Shown: positions 1-8,099, numbered from the stretch's first letter. The stretch is DNA of 15,034 nt from CAYYBZ01 sp964470285 [NCBI: uncultured Oligoflexia bacterium] (GCA_964470285.1 CAYYBZ010000015.1:1-15034); one strand, 5' to 3'. The notes: generated from the sequence alone by a model not told the origin. A program made the numbers and translations.

Positions 1-1935
1 TTGGCCAACATGAGCCATGAGATTCGTACGCCCATGAACGGCATAATCGGTATGGCCGAACTTCTGTCGGGAACCGATCTAAACGAAGAGCAAAGCGAGT
101 ATTTAAAGGCTGTAAAGGATTCGGCAGAAAGCCTTTTGGGCATAATTAACGATATACTGGACTTTTCTAAAATAGAAGCCGGTAAAATGACCATTGAGAA
201 CGTTGATTTCGATCTTCGTTCACTTTTTGAAAATGTACAGGACATGATGGCCGTTAACGCGGCCAAAAAGGGTCTTGAGATAATATTTTTTGTGGATCCG
301 GAGGTCCCCTCGCTTTTAAGGGGTGACCCAGGCAAGATAAAACAGGTTCTTATTAATCTTGTCGGCAATGCGATAAAGTTTACGGAAAAAGGAGAAGTGA
401 TCGTAAAGGTCGAACTTAAAAAGGAATCGGGCGTTATGGCGACTTTGCATTTTTCTGTAGTAGATACAGGCATGGGTATTTCACCCGACCGACAATCTCT
501 GGTATTTGAAAGCTTTACTCAGGCCGACGGATCTACAACCAGAAAATTTGGAGGAACAGGACTTGGGCTTACAATTACAAAACAGCTTGTAGAGTTAATG
601 TTCGGCAGAGTAGGGGTTGAAAGCGAAGAGGGAAAGGGTTCAACTTTCTGGTTTGATCTGGCAATGAAAAAGCAAAAAGAAGCTCCGATGCCTCCCGTTC
701 TGCCCAAACAAATAGAGGGCCTCAAGATTCTTGTAGTTGATGATAACGAGACAAACAGAAAAGTATTTTCAAAAATGATTGAACTTTTCAGATGTTCCCC
801 AACGACCGTAGATAACGGGTACAAGGCCATTGAGGTTATGAAACAGGCCAAAAAGCAAGGATCTCCATTCAGAATAGTTTTCATGGATATGCAAATGCCC
901 GGAATTGACGGATATGAAACATCCAGGAGAATTTTTGATGATAGGGAACTGGCCGATTCGGATGTGGTAATCCTTACATCAATGGGAATGCGCGGAGACG
1001 TGGAGAAATTCGAAAACGTAAACTGTAAGGGTTATCTTACAAAACCGGTAAAACAGTCAACGCTATTCGATATGATCATGACACTTTTAGATCTTAAAGA
1101 GGATAAAAAGGAAAAAGACAAACCTATTATTACCCGGCACAGCTTAAAGGAATCCAGAAAGTTTCGCTTTAGAATACTTCTTGCCGAAGACCATCCGATA
1201 AATCAAAAGCTGATAACGACCACAATTAAGAAGGCAGGCTTCAACATTGAATGTGTGGGTGACGGTAAGCAGGCTCTGGAGGCCCACAGAAAGAACGGCT
1301 ATGATCTCATTCTCATGGATGTCCAGATGCCCGTTCTTGACGGACTTGCCGCATGTGCCGAGATAAGAAAATTCGAAGTCGAAGAAAACAGGCATACGCC
1401 CATTATCGCCTTAACCGCACATGCGATGTCTGGAGATAAGGAAAAATGCCTGGCTGCAGGGATGGACGATTATCTGACAAAACCGATTAATCACCATAAA
1501 CTTATAACCTTAATAAAGAATGCCATATATAAAAAAATGGATGAGCAGCAGGAAATAGGAGGACATATGGAAAAAAGTACAGGTTTTAAATCGCCGGTCA
1601 ATCTTGAGGAAGCCTTGGTAAGATTCGGCAACGATATGGATTTCCTGATTGAAACAATTGAGGAGTTCAACGCTTTGCTCGAAGGGCAGTTGGGATCAAT
1701 TGAAAAAGCAATAAAGGACACTAACATAGATATTGTGAAAAGTGAGGCCCATAAGATCAAGGGAGCAGCTGCAAACTTGAGCGCTCAGGAGCTTGCCAAC
1801 CTTGCGGATAACCTTGAATCTTCCGCCAAAAACGGTGATATTTCAAATGCTCCGTCAACATTTGAAAAAATAAAGACTGAAAGAGAAAAGCTCATGGAGT
1901 TTGTTAAATCTGTTAAGTCGGAAGAAAATAAATGA
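1..1935 (+). CDS. Hybrid sensor histidine kinase, BarA type (HisKA-HATPase-REC-REC-HPt), 5' end missing
   Basis: This is the 3' part of a hybrid kinase that autophosphorylates on His and passes phosphate through its own receivers to a C-terminal HPt. The frame is open at base 1 and begins inside the H-box (LANMSHEIRTPMNG, H at codon 6), so the DHp start and any sensor or membrane part lie upstream of the window. The TTG at base 1 is not a credible start. Visible parts by codon: N-box N119/N123, G1 box D155-TGMG, G2 box GGTGLGL at 184-190. REC1 has D247/D248, phospho-acceptor D296, T326 and K348. REC2 has E396/D397, acceptor D440, T472 and K494. The HPt occupies about 536-640, with H584 in AHKIKGAAAN. 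All catalytic motifs are intact. The stop overlaps the next gene by ATGA, implying translational coupling. The function is secure at family level; the stimulus is unknown. Confidence 0.95.
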   Translation: MANMSHEIRTPMNGIIGMAELLSGTDLNEEQSEYLKAVKDSAESLLGIINDILDFSKIEAGKMTIENVDFDLRSLFENVQDMMAVNAAKKGLEIIFFVDPEVPSLLRGDPGKIKQVLINLVGNAIKFTEKGEVIVKVELKKESGVMATLHFSVVDTGMGISPDRQSLVFESFTQADGSTTRKFGGTGLGLTITKQLVELMFGRVGVESEEGKGSTFWFDLAMKKQKEAPMPPVLPKQIEGLKILVVDDNETNRKVFSKMIELFRCSPTTVDNGYKAIEVMKQAKKQGSPFRIVFMDMQMPGIDGYETSRRIFDDRELADSDVVILTSMGMRGDVEKFENVNCKGYLTKPVKQSTLFDMIMTLLDLKEDKKEKDKPIITRHSLKESRKFRFRILLAEDHPINQKLITTTIKKAGFNIECVGDGKQALEAHRKNGYDLILMDVQMPVLDGLAACAEIRKFEVEENRHTPIIALTAHAMSGDKEKCLAAGMDDYLTKPINHHKLITLIKNAIYKKMDEQQEIGGHMEKSTGFKSPVNLEEALVRFGNDMDFLIETIEEFNALLEGQLGSIEKAIKDTNIDIVKSEAHKIKGAAANLSAQELANLADNLESSAKNGDISNAPSTFEKIKTEREKLMEFVKSVKSEENK

Positions 1936-2525
1936 AGATACTTATCGCCGAGGATGAAAAAATATCAAGGCTTCTTCTAACCAAGTTTCTTACAAAATGG
2001 AATCACGAGGTCATTTCATCTGTCGACGGAGATGAGTGCTTTGAGCTGCTAAATAAGACGAAGGCACAGCTTCTTATAGCCGACTGGATGATGCCGAGAA
2101 TGAGCGGAATAGACCTGATTAAGAAAATCCGCGCCGAAAACAGATCGGATTATGTCTACATTATCGTACTTACTGCTAAATCAGAACTTTCTGATATGGT
2201 AGAGGGATTCAGCGCAGGCGCCGACGATTATCTTACGAAACCTTTTTATCCTCAGGAATTGGAAAAAAGGGTCAATGTCGGTGTAAAGACCGTAAAGCTT
2301 CACAATGAGTTAAGGGCAAATGTAGAAAAACTCGAAAAGGCGCTTTCAAAAGTCAGAATGTTAGAGGGGATGCTTCCCATTTGCATGTACTGCAAAAAAA
2401 TAAGAGATGATAAGAATTACTGGGTAAAGGTTGAAGATTATATTTCGTCACATTCCGATGCCAAGCTCAGCCATGGAATATGTCCGGAGTGCTATGAAAA
2501 AGAATTCGGTGAAAAGCCCGGTTAA
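1932..2525 (+). CDS. Response regulator with C-terminal Cys4 (putative metal-binding) tail
   Basis: A 197-residue protein. It has an N-terminal receiver (about 1-120; acidic pocket E7/D8, acceptor D51 in ADWMMP, T81, K103-P-F), a charged, probably helical linker (about 122-146), and a short tail. The tail has C151-x2-C154 and H181-x2-C184-x2-C187. It contains LPICMYCKKIRDD and HGICPECYEK, a pattern I recognise at the C-termini of many bacterial receiver and PAS proteins. The paired Cys residues suggest zinc or another metal, but no function is established. There is no DNA-binding or enzymatic output domain. The ATG overlaps the kinase stop (ATGA), so the upstream HPt is the likely phosphodonor. 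Its TAA shares a TTAA with the stop of the convergent receiver gene. Confidence 0.93.
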   Translation: MKILIAEDEKISRLLLTKFLTKWNHEVISSVDGDECFELLNKTKAQLLIADWMMPRMSGIDLIKKIRAENRSDYVYIIVLTAKSELSDMVEGFSAGADDYLTKPFYPQELEKRVNVGVKTVKLHNELRANVEKLEKALSKVRMLEGMLPICMYCKKIRDDKNYWVKVEDYISSHSDAKLSHGICPECYEKEFGEKPG

Positions 2526-2881
2526 ATAAGCTTGTTTATTGAATCAAGGAGAGTTTCAGGATCATAAGGTTTTTTTAAATAAATATCTACTCCCTTTTCA
2601 ATGGCCTTCTTTTTAAAATCATCGTCCTGGACACCGGTAAGAGCGATAACCGGAATATCTCTGGTTTTAGATCCCATTTTTACCCGCTTTAAAACGGTCA
2701 ATCCTCCTCCTGCGGGCAACATCATATCAAGAATTATCAGATCGGGTTTCTCTTTTAACGCAAGTTCTGCACCTCTATATGCATCATCAGCGTAGATAAC
2801 GCTGAACTGATTCTTTTCAAGCTCCTTTTTAATTATTTTTACTGTAGTTATCTCGTCTTCAATAATAAGAATTGTTGCCAT
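2522..2881 (-). CDS. Stand-alone receiver (CheY-like response regulator)
   Basis: A 119-residue receiver domain with no output part. It shows the acidic pair E8/D9, acceptor D52 in LDMMLP, T82 and K104 before P105. All five receiver signature residues are present, so it should be phosphorylatable. The ATG is preceded by a G-run (GGGGGATCCTAT-ATG) that can serve as a Shine-Dalgarno. It lies 14 bp downstream of the hybrid kinase on the same strand, so the two are probably co-transcribed and that kinase is the likely partner. It would act by protein-protein contact or as a phosphate relay or sink. Its 3' end overlaps the + strand response regulator gene by 4 nt. Confidence 0.92.
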   Translation of the reverse strand: MATILIIEDEITTVKIIKKELEKNQFSVIYADDAYRGAELALKEKPDLIILDMMLPAGGGLTVLKRVKMGSKTRDIPVIALTGVQDDDFKKKAIEKGVDIYLKKPYDPETLLDSINKLI

Positions 2882-2895
2882 ATAGGATCCCCCGC

Positions 2896-5106
2896 CTAAT
2901 TAGGTTTTTTTATTTCTTTTTCTATAGATTCCTTTAATTTTGCCATAGATATAGGTTTCTGGAGGTAAATATTATTATAAGATTCTGAGAGGACTTTAGA
3001 TGTCGCTCCAAATCCACTGCCTGAACAGAATATTACCTTTTTTGAAAGATCGTTATAATCTTTTTGCAAAATTTTATAAAGGTCTAAGCCGCTCATTCCG
3101 GGCATAACTATATCGCAAAGAATAAGATCGAAGTTTTGATCCCGCTTTAGCAATTCTAATGCCTCTTCGCTGCTCTCACAAGTAGACACATCATAGTCTC
3201 TTTGAAGGTTTCGTTTATATGCTTTCAACAAAAGAGCTTCATCATCGATAAGTAAAATCCTTTTCTTTTTTATAATCTTACTTAATTTGTCTTCCCGAGT
3301 TATATTTTTACCTTTATCTGCCGGATTATTATCAAATGGAATTTTTACTTCAATGGATGTGCCGTTTTTCGATGTTTCTACAATGCTGATATCCCCTTTA
3401 TGCTTGTTGATTATATCGGCACATAATGCCAGCCCAAGGCCGGTACCCTCTTCCTTGGGCTTTGTTGTAAAGAAGGGTTCAAAAATACGGGGTAGCAGTT
3501 CTTCAGGTATTCCGGTACCGGTATCTTCTATTCTTACAATAATGTTGTTTTCCACAACCTGGCTAATAATTCTTATTTTGTTCTCGTTTGCTTGACCCTT
3601 TTTAATTGCCTGGGCCGAGTTTAAAAGTAAATTAATAATTACCTGAACAAGTTTGCTTTTGTCCGCTATTATAAGGGGTAATTTATTGAGATTTTTTTCA
3701 AGCCTTGCCTTATGCTTTATTTCGTTATAGGTCATGTTTGCCGCTATATCTATTATTTCATTGATTGATGTAAGCTCCAGCCTTTCCTCTTCAATGCGGG
3801 AAAATATTCTAAGATCTTTAACTATTGACCTTATCCTGTCGATACCGTCGAAAGTTTCTTTTATGATTTCTTCGGTATCGTTAATAACTCCGTACACATT
3901 GCTTCCCGACATAATATCCTTTAATCTTTCTCTTATTGTTTCAGCTTCTTCATAATCCAAGCAAATTCTGATTGCATTGCAGGTGTTTTTTATTTCCGAA
4001 ATAGCCGCTTGCATGTTAGTAATATTGGCCATTATAAATGCTGCGGGGTTGTTTATTTCATGGGCCACTCCGGCCGCCAATTGGCCAATAACAATTAGTC
4101 TGTCGGCATGGAGCAAAGAGTTTTTCAACTCCTTTGCTTTTCCCCTGCCGGTAAAATCAGTCGCGATCTCAAATCGGACATCTCTGCCATCCGGCCACTT
4201 GATAAGTTGAGCAGTTATAAGAAAATGCTTATTTATCAGTTTATTATGAAATTCCCATATATGAGGCTTGCCGGTTTTTAGTATTATATCGTTGGTGCAA
4301 AAATCGCATGGTTTATCCAATCCCTGAAATTTTTCATAGCAGAGTTTCCCTGTGGGGTCTTCTCCCAGCAAGTTTTTAAATTCTTTATTTATGTACAGGA
4401 CTTCATAGGTATTAGGATCAGCGATGTACATTACTTCCGGAAAATTATTTAAAATTGCTAAAAATTGCTTATGCTGGGCATATATCTCCCCTGTTCTTTT
4501 TTCAACGAGACTTTCCAGTTCTTCTTCGTGTATGCGTAATTGCTCATGTAAAGAGTTAAGCTCGATCTCTTTTCTTTTGCTTTCAAGTAGTTCCTGAAGT
4601 GCAAATGCAATCCTTGAAATTGACTCGACATCGTATTGATTATATCCGCCCTCTTTATTTGCAAGGGCAATCATTCCGATGGTTTTGCCGTTCCTTTTAA
4701 GGGGGGCTGCTAAAAAGCATTTTATTTGTGCGTGTCCATTCGGAGTAAGGACCTTATCCGGGTCTGAGGCCGTATCATTTATAAATAACGGTTTTCTCTC
4801 CAGAATTACCCTGTCCCAGATTCCCCTAATCTCCATATCGCTGATCATAATAATTGCCTTTTCTTCGGCTATACTGCGTTCAATCATTCCGGGGTCTGAT
4901 AGAGCAATAGTATCGAATTTGCCCCTTTCGTTGACCGTACCTATAAATCCAAATTTAGAGCCTGTTATTTCTTCGGATAAGGAGAGGCATTTCTTGGCAA
5001 AATCCTCCAGGGTTTTACAGTTAGCATGATAATTAATTAAGGAATTGATAGAGTTAAAAAGTAAGTTGCAATCGACGGAAGAGTTATTATCGGATTTTTT
5101 GTTCAA
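2896..5106 (-). CDS. Hybrid histidine kinase GAF-PAS-HisKA-HATPase-REC
   Basis: A 736-residue, probably cytoplasmic hybrid kinase; no signal peptide or membrane segment is seen. Domains in order: a GAF-type sensor (about 10-175, with the typical CFLAAPLKRNGKTIGMIALAN stretch around 130-150); a coiled-coil linker (about 176-210); PAS (about 213-320); DHp with H349 in GVAHEINNP; and HATPase with N496, D528-TGTG, FEPFFTT at 542-548 and GTGLGL at 554-559. The receiver has D621/D622, acceptor D665 in CDIVMPG, S695 in place of Thr, and K717-P. The PAS carries C256, C267 and C270 (PCDFC), a Cys pattern that may bind metal or sense redox (inference). The start is TTG, chosen because AAGGAG sits 6 bp before it and no ATG lies in a better position. 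It probably forms an operon with the receiver gene 14 bp downstream. Confidence 0.93.
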   Translation of the reverse strand: MNKKSDNNSSVDCNLLFNSINSLINYHANCKTLEDFAKKCLSLSEEITGSKFGFIGTVNERGKFDTIALSDPGMIERSIAEEKAIIMISDMEIRGIWDRVILERKPLFINDTASDPDKVLTPNGHAQIKCFLAAPLKRNGKTIGMIALANKEGGYNQYDVESISRIAFALQELLESKRKEIELNSLHEQLRIHEEELESLVEKRTGEIYAQHKQFLAILNNFPEVMYIADPNTYEVLYINKEFKNLLGEDPTGKLCYEKFQGLDKPCDFCTNDIILKTGKPHIWEFHNKLINKHFLITAQLIKWPDGRDVRFEIATDFTGRGKAKELKNSLLHADRLIVIGQLAAGVAHEINNPAAFIMANITNMQAAISEIKNTCNAIRICLDYEEAETIRERLKDIMSGSNVYGVINDTEEIIKETFDGIDRIRSIVKDLRIFSRIEEERLELTSINEIIDIAANMTYNEIKHKARLEKNLNKLPLIIADKSKLVQVIINLLLNSAQAIKKGQANENKIRIISQVVENNIIVRIEDTGTGIPEELLPRIFEPFFTTKPKEEGTGLGLALCADIINKHKGDISIVETSKNGTSIEVKIPFDNNPADKGKNITREDKLSKIIKKKRILLIDDEALLLKAYKRNLQRDYDVSTCESSEEALELLKRDQNFDLILCDIVMPGMSGLDLYKILQKDYNDLSKKVIFCSGSGFGATSKVLSESYNNIYLQKPISMAKLKESIEKEIKKPN

Positions 5107-5291
5107 AGCCGTCTCCTTATAGTGAAAACTTATAAAATGAATAACTTGAACCCAAATATAAAAAACAGCCTACACAACTACTTGCTGAGAAACATCGATA
5201 AGTATGAAATATCCGGTCACTATATTCAGAGGACATAAAAAAGTCAAAAAGATTAAATGTTTGCAGTCATGAACATCAATGGGGTATAGGT

Positions 5292-5307
5292 GGGTAAAAA
5301 TAAACTT
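5292..5307. promoter_or_regulatory. Putative enhancer-type palindrome (GGGT-N8-ACCC family)
   Basis: GGGTAAAAATAAACTT. The left half matches the consensus and the right half is ACTT. Its centre is about 157 bp upstream of the predicted start point of the 5431 sigma-54 promoter and 43 bp from the next copy, close to four helical turns. Confidence 0.45.
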
Positions 5308-5334
5308 CCAGAAAATCAATATTTACTTCAAATT

Positions 5335-5350
5335 GTGTAAAAAAATACCC
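5335..5350. promoter_or_regulatory. Putative enhancer-type palindrome (GGGT-N8-ACCC family)
   Basis: GTGTAAAAAAATACCC, with a left half of GTGT, an AT-only 8-bp core and ACCC on the right. It is centred about 114 bp upstream of the predicted start point of the 5431 promoter. The same distance is seen at the lipoprotein promoter. Confidence 0.5.
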
Positions 5351-5430
5351 TAAAAATAAATAAATAATCCAGAGCTTTAAAAAAGCCAAATTATTACAAT
5401 CAGTTACTTCTGCAAGAAAAAACGCTTTCC

Positions 5431-5445
5431 TGGCACGTTTTATGC
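5431..5445 (+). promoter_or_regulatory. Sigma-54 (RpoN) promoter for the receiver gene at 5487
   Basis: TGGCACGTTTTATGC has the GG (5432-5433) and GC (5444-5445) exactly 10 bp apart and a perfect -24 element (TGGCACG). The predicted start point is near 5457. That gives a leader of about 30 nt, which contains the GGGGAGG Shine-Dalgarno of the receiver gene. Two NtrC-family activators are encoded in the window to drive such a promoter. Confidence 0.82.
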
Positions 5446-5486
5446 GAAGAAAGATATCTAGCAAAAAGTGAAACCGGGGAGGCATT

Positions 5487-5894
5487 ATGTCAGAGGAAAA
5501 AAATAACAAAAAGAAAATTAAGATACTTCTAGCCGATGATGACGATCTTTTTTTACATATAACTTCAAATTTGTTAAAGGACGAAGGCTTTGAAATTTAT
5601 ACTGCAAGTTGCGGTTCACAGGCCCTTAAGATGATAACAACCGTCAAGCCGGACCTTGTTATTATAGATTCAAATATGCCCAATGTCAGCGGGGAACAGG
5701 TATGCAGGTTCATCAAGCATTCAAAAGAGATGAAGGTAATACCTGTTATCATTCTTTCCGGCCTGGAGGATGAACAGTCAATAAGAAGATTTGTTGTTTC
5801 GGGCTGCGATGATTACTTTCCAAAGTCACAGCTTATATCGGATATGCAGAAAGTTCTGAAAATGAAGGTAAGCAGGGCTCTGGAGAGCCTTTAA
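5487..5894 (+). CDS. Stand-alone receiver protein under a sigma-54 promoter
   Basis: A 135-residue receiver with a short Lys-rich N-terminal extension (residues 1-11). It has the acidic cluster D17-D20, acceptor D61 in IIDSNMP, S91 in the Thr/Ser position, and K113. The usual Lys-Pro is replaced by K113-Ser (DDYFPKSQ), a deviation in the switch region that may alter output or dephosphorylation. There is no output domain. The ATG follows GGGGAGG by 5 bp and lies about 30 nt after a predicted sigma-54 start point, so expression should depend on an NtrC-type activator. Its TAA shares a TTAA with the stop of the convergent activator gene. Its role could be phosphate sink, relay component or protein-interaction regulator; the sequence does not decide. 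Confidence 0.9.
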   Translation: MSEEKNNKKKIKILLADDDDLFLHITSNLLKDEGFEIYTASCGSQALKMITTVKPDLVIIDSNMPNVSGEQVCRFIKHSKEMKVIPVIILSGLEDEQSIRRFVVSGCDDYFPKSQLISDMQKVLKMKVSRALESL

Positions 5895-7306
5895 GACTTA
5901 AAAATTTCCGTTTTGATATTATATTTTTTAAGAAGTTTCTTTAGATTGCTTCTTTCAACCTGAGCCCTTTCGGCCGCACGGCTGATATTTCCGTTTGCAT
6001 CGGAAAGTATGGATGAAAAATATTCCTTTGCAAAGCTGTCCACAATTCTTGATTTAGCCTCCTTAAAACTCATTTCGTTAAGCGATATGGCCTTTGAGTC
6101 AATATTTCTATGAATAAGCGTTCTTTCAGGCACTAAATTTACCGGCAAATCCTGCACTTCAAGCGTATCTCCCTTCGATACTACTACTCCCCTTTCAATT
6201 ACGTTTTCAAGCTCGCGGACATTTCCCTGCCACGGATGTGACTCGAGTATTCTTATAACTTCCAAAGAGATGTGGGAGATGTTCTTATTGTTTCTTTCAT
6301 TGTATTTTTTTAAAAAATGATAGGCCAGAACCGGGATATCGTCCTTTCTGTTTCTTAAAGGCGGTAAATCAATCACTATAACGCTCAATCTATAGTATAG
6401 ATCTTCCCTGAATTTTTTTTCTTCAACGAGTTTTTTTAAGTCCTGGTTTGAAGCCGCAATTACCCTTACATTTACCTTTTTAGATGCGACGCTTCCGACG
6501 GCCTTTACCTCATTTTCTTCTAAAACCCTTAACAGTCTTACCTGTGTTTCTACAGGCATATCTCCGATTTCATCAAGGAATATGCTTGAATTGTCTGCTG
6601 CTTCAAATAAACCCATTTTATCGTTTATCGCTCCCGTAAAAGAGCCTTTTACGTGTCCGAATAACTCACTGTCAATAAGAGAACCTGTAAGCGCGGAACA
6701 ATTGAAGGCTATTAGTTCCTTATCCTTCCTGGGACTGTTGTAATGAATCGCCTTGGCAACAAGCTCTTTCCCGGTTCCGCTTTCACCCTGAATAAGAACG
6801 GTCGATGAGCTGTAGGAAACATCGCTGATTGTCGTAAAAACGTTTTTCATTGAGGGGCTTTTACCTATTATATTTGAAAAGCTGTATTTATCGAAAAGCT
6901 CATTTTCAAGCTTCCTTGTCTTCTCAATCAATATTTTTTTTTCAAAGGCCTTATTAACGGTTCTGGGTAATGCCTCAATATCCTGAAATGGTTTTGTAAG
7001 GAAGTCGTAGGCTCCTATTTTCAACGCCTGTATGGCGTTATCTATTGTTCCGAAGGCAGTCATCATTACGACTTCTGTATATCCGTATTTTGATTTTATT
7101 TCTGAAAGAATGTCCATCCCTGAGTGATCGGGCAGGTTTATATCGAGCAGTACAATGTCGATTTTCTCATTATCTAACGATACAAGCGCCTGTTGAGCAT
7201 CTTCAGCCTCAAATATTTCAAATTCATGCATTGCAAGTATTTTTCTGCATGATTTTCTTACATCGGCTTCATCGTCAACTATTAAAATGCGGGGCTTTCT
7301 TTCCAT
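5891..7306 (-). CDS. NtrC-family sigma-54 activator (REC-AAA+-Fis HTH)
   Basis: A 471-residue response regulator that remodels sigma-54 holoenzyme by ATP hydrolysis. The receiver (about 5-120) has D11/D12, acceptor D55 in LLDINLPD, T83 and K105-P-F. The AAA+ domain (about 143-375) has Walker A GESGTGKE (174-181), the sigma-54-contacting loop as GSFTGA (221-226, a known variant of GAFTGA), Walker B SIFLDEIG (241-248) and W359-QGNVRELEN. A Fis-type helix-turn-helix sits at about 438-463 (GNISRAAERAQVERSNLKKL). The start codon is one base after the stop of the upstream kinase-like gene (TAA-A-ATG), so the two are translationally coupled. That protein is the prime candidate for a phosphotransfer partner. 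Candidate targets are the sigma-54 promoters at 5431, 8180 and 12400. Confidence 0.95.
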   Translation of the reverse strand: MERKPRILIVDDEADVRKSCRKILAMHEFEIFEAEDAQQALVSLDNEKIDIVLLDINLPDHSGMDILSEIKSKYGYTEVVMMTAFGTIDNAIQALKIGAYDFLTKPFQDIEALPRTVNKAFEKKILIEKTRKLENELFDKYSFSNIIGKSPSMKNVFTTISDVSYSSSTVLIQGESGTGKELVAKAIHYNSPRKDKELIAFNCSALTGSLIDSELFGHVKGSFTGAINDKMGLFEAADNSSIFLDEIGDMPVETQVRLLRVLEENEVKAVGSVASKKVNVRVIAASNQDLKKLVEEKKFREDLYYRLSVIVIDLPPLRNRKDDIPVLAYHFLKKYNERNNKNISHISLEVIRILESHPWQGNVRELENVIERGVVVSKGDTLEVQDLPVNLVPERTLIHRNIDSKAISLNEMSFKEAKSRIVDSFAKEYFSSILSDANGNISRAAERAQVERSNLKKLLKKYNIKTEIFKS

Positions 7307-7307
7307 T

Positions 7308-7988
7308 TTAATCCCTTTTCACAGGTATATTTATGTTAACATATTTGCCCGATGTATTTTCAACCGTTGAAATTTCGGCATTTAGATGTTTAATAAGTGA
7401 TAAAAACAGTGATTTAACCGTATCCGGTTTATCGCTTTTTTCGGTATTGTTAAGTCGCCCTATATCGTAGAAGTCGGATTTTGGAAAAACCAGGACAATT
7501 TTGCCGTTGTCCCCCTTTAATGAAACATTTAATTGTTTTTCTTTTATATCGATTAATCTGTTTGCAGTGAAAAGTATCAAGAAGAACGTATCTGCAACTA
7601 TGTAGCCTTCTGTGCTAATCTTATCAAGGTTTTCATGCTCAAATTTCAAATTGTTTACAATGCCGGATGAAATAAGGTCATTGAATTTTTTAACGGCTTC
7701 TTTAAAGGGAAGGGCTTCCCTGTCAATTTCGGCAGCCTTTAAAAAAAATGAAACACTTTCTATAAGTTCACTAAAGCTTCTCGTAGCCGTTAGGGTTTCT
7801 TCTATTGTTTCAAGATAATCGGGAGAATCCGTATTTATTTTGCTTAAATGTAACAGCTCAAGATTGGTCATAGCTATGCATATTTTATTGTTGAGCCTGT
7901 GAAAGAGTCTTCGGTTTAAGTCTTTTATTACTGAGGATCTGATTAAATCGAGCGAGGTTTGTATCCTGTGATCATCTATACGGAACAT
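7308..7988 (-). CDS. Degenerate histidine-kinase-like protein, putative histidine phosphotransferase
   Basis: A 226-residue protein that looks like a kinase core which has lost ATP binding. Residues about 20-85 resemble a DHp hairpin with an H-box-like H30 (LFHRLNNKICIAMTNLELL; compare HEINNP in true kinases). Residues about 125-225 follow the HATPase fold pattern: an N-box-like TANRLID with N143, and a C-terminal LIKHLNAEIS...VNINIPV. The DxGxG and GxGxG ATP-lid motifs are absent (LVFPKSDFYDIG and DTVKSLFLSLI stand in their place). Proteins with this build (Spo0B, ChpT) act as phosphotransferases rather than kinases; that role here is inference. There is no membrane segment or sensor domain. 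It is the first gene of an operon with the NtrC-family activator, one base apart. The Shine-Dalgarno is weak. Confidence 0.8.
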   Translation of the reverse strand: MFRIDDHRIQTSLDLIRSSVIKDLNRRLFHRLNNKICIAMTNLELLHLSKINTDSPDYLETIEETLTATRSFSELIESVSFFLKAAEIDREALPFKEAVKKFNDLISSGIVNNLKFEHENLDKISTEGYIVADTFFLILFTANRLIDIKEKQLNVSLKGDNGKIVLVFPKSDFYDIGRLNNTEKSDKPDTVKSLFLSLIKHLNAEISTVENTSGKYVNINIPVKRD

Positions 7989-7994
7989 TTTAAC

Positions 7995-8010
7995 CAGTAT
8001 ATTCCTACCC
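7995..8010. promoter_or_regulatory. Weak copy of the GGGT-N8-ACCC palindrome
   Basis: CAGTATATTCCTACCC has an intact right half and only GT of the left half. It ends seven bases before the ATG of the kinase-like gene, a position that would suit repression of that operon. This is a marginal match and could be chance. Confidence 0.25.
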
Positions 8011-8083
8011 GGTTTCGATGTACAGGGAAATTTTTGATACTTCTTTTTATTCTGATGAGTTACGTGTGAAACATAGAAATGGT

Positions 8084-8099
8084 GGGTGTAGTAATACTC
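8084..8099. promoter_or_regulatory. Putative enhancer-type palindrome (GGGT-N8-ACCC family)
   Basis: GGGTGTAGTAATACTC is centred about 114 bp upstream of the predicted start point of the lipoprotein sigma-54 promoter. It abuts a second copy at 8099-8114. It also lies upstream of the divergent kinase-like/activator operon. Confidence 0.45.

Larger units (their letters stand above)
5107..5430. other. Intergenic region between hybrid kinase and sigma-54-driven receiver
   Basis: This AT-rich divergent intergenic region lies upstream of both the TTG-started hybrid kinase (-) and the receiver at 5487 (+). It carries two copies of the GGGT-N8-ACCC-like palindrome (5292-5307 and 5335-5350), listed separately. 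I see no convincing ORF and no hairpin terminator. I also found no GG-N10-GC motif on the minus strand for the kinase. An open frame on the minus strand across 5276-5509 runs over the sigma-54 promoter and the receiver start and looks non-coding. Confidence 0.6.

Noticed and set aside
1-3. TTG at base 1 as a true start of the hybrid kinase
   Set aside because: It falls in the middle of the H-box motif FLANMSHE, so the gene continues upstream of the window.
5276-5509. 77-codon open frame on the minus strand
   Set aside because: It runs across the sigma-54 promoter and the receiver start, has no recognisable motif or credible start signal, and reads like chance hydrophobic sequence from AT-rich DNA.
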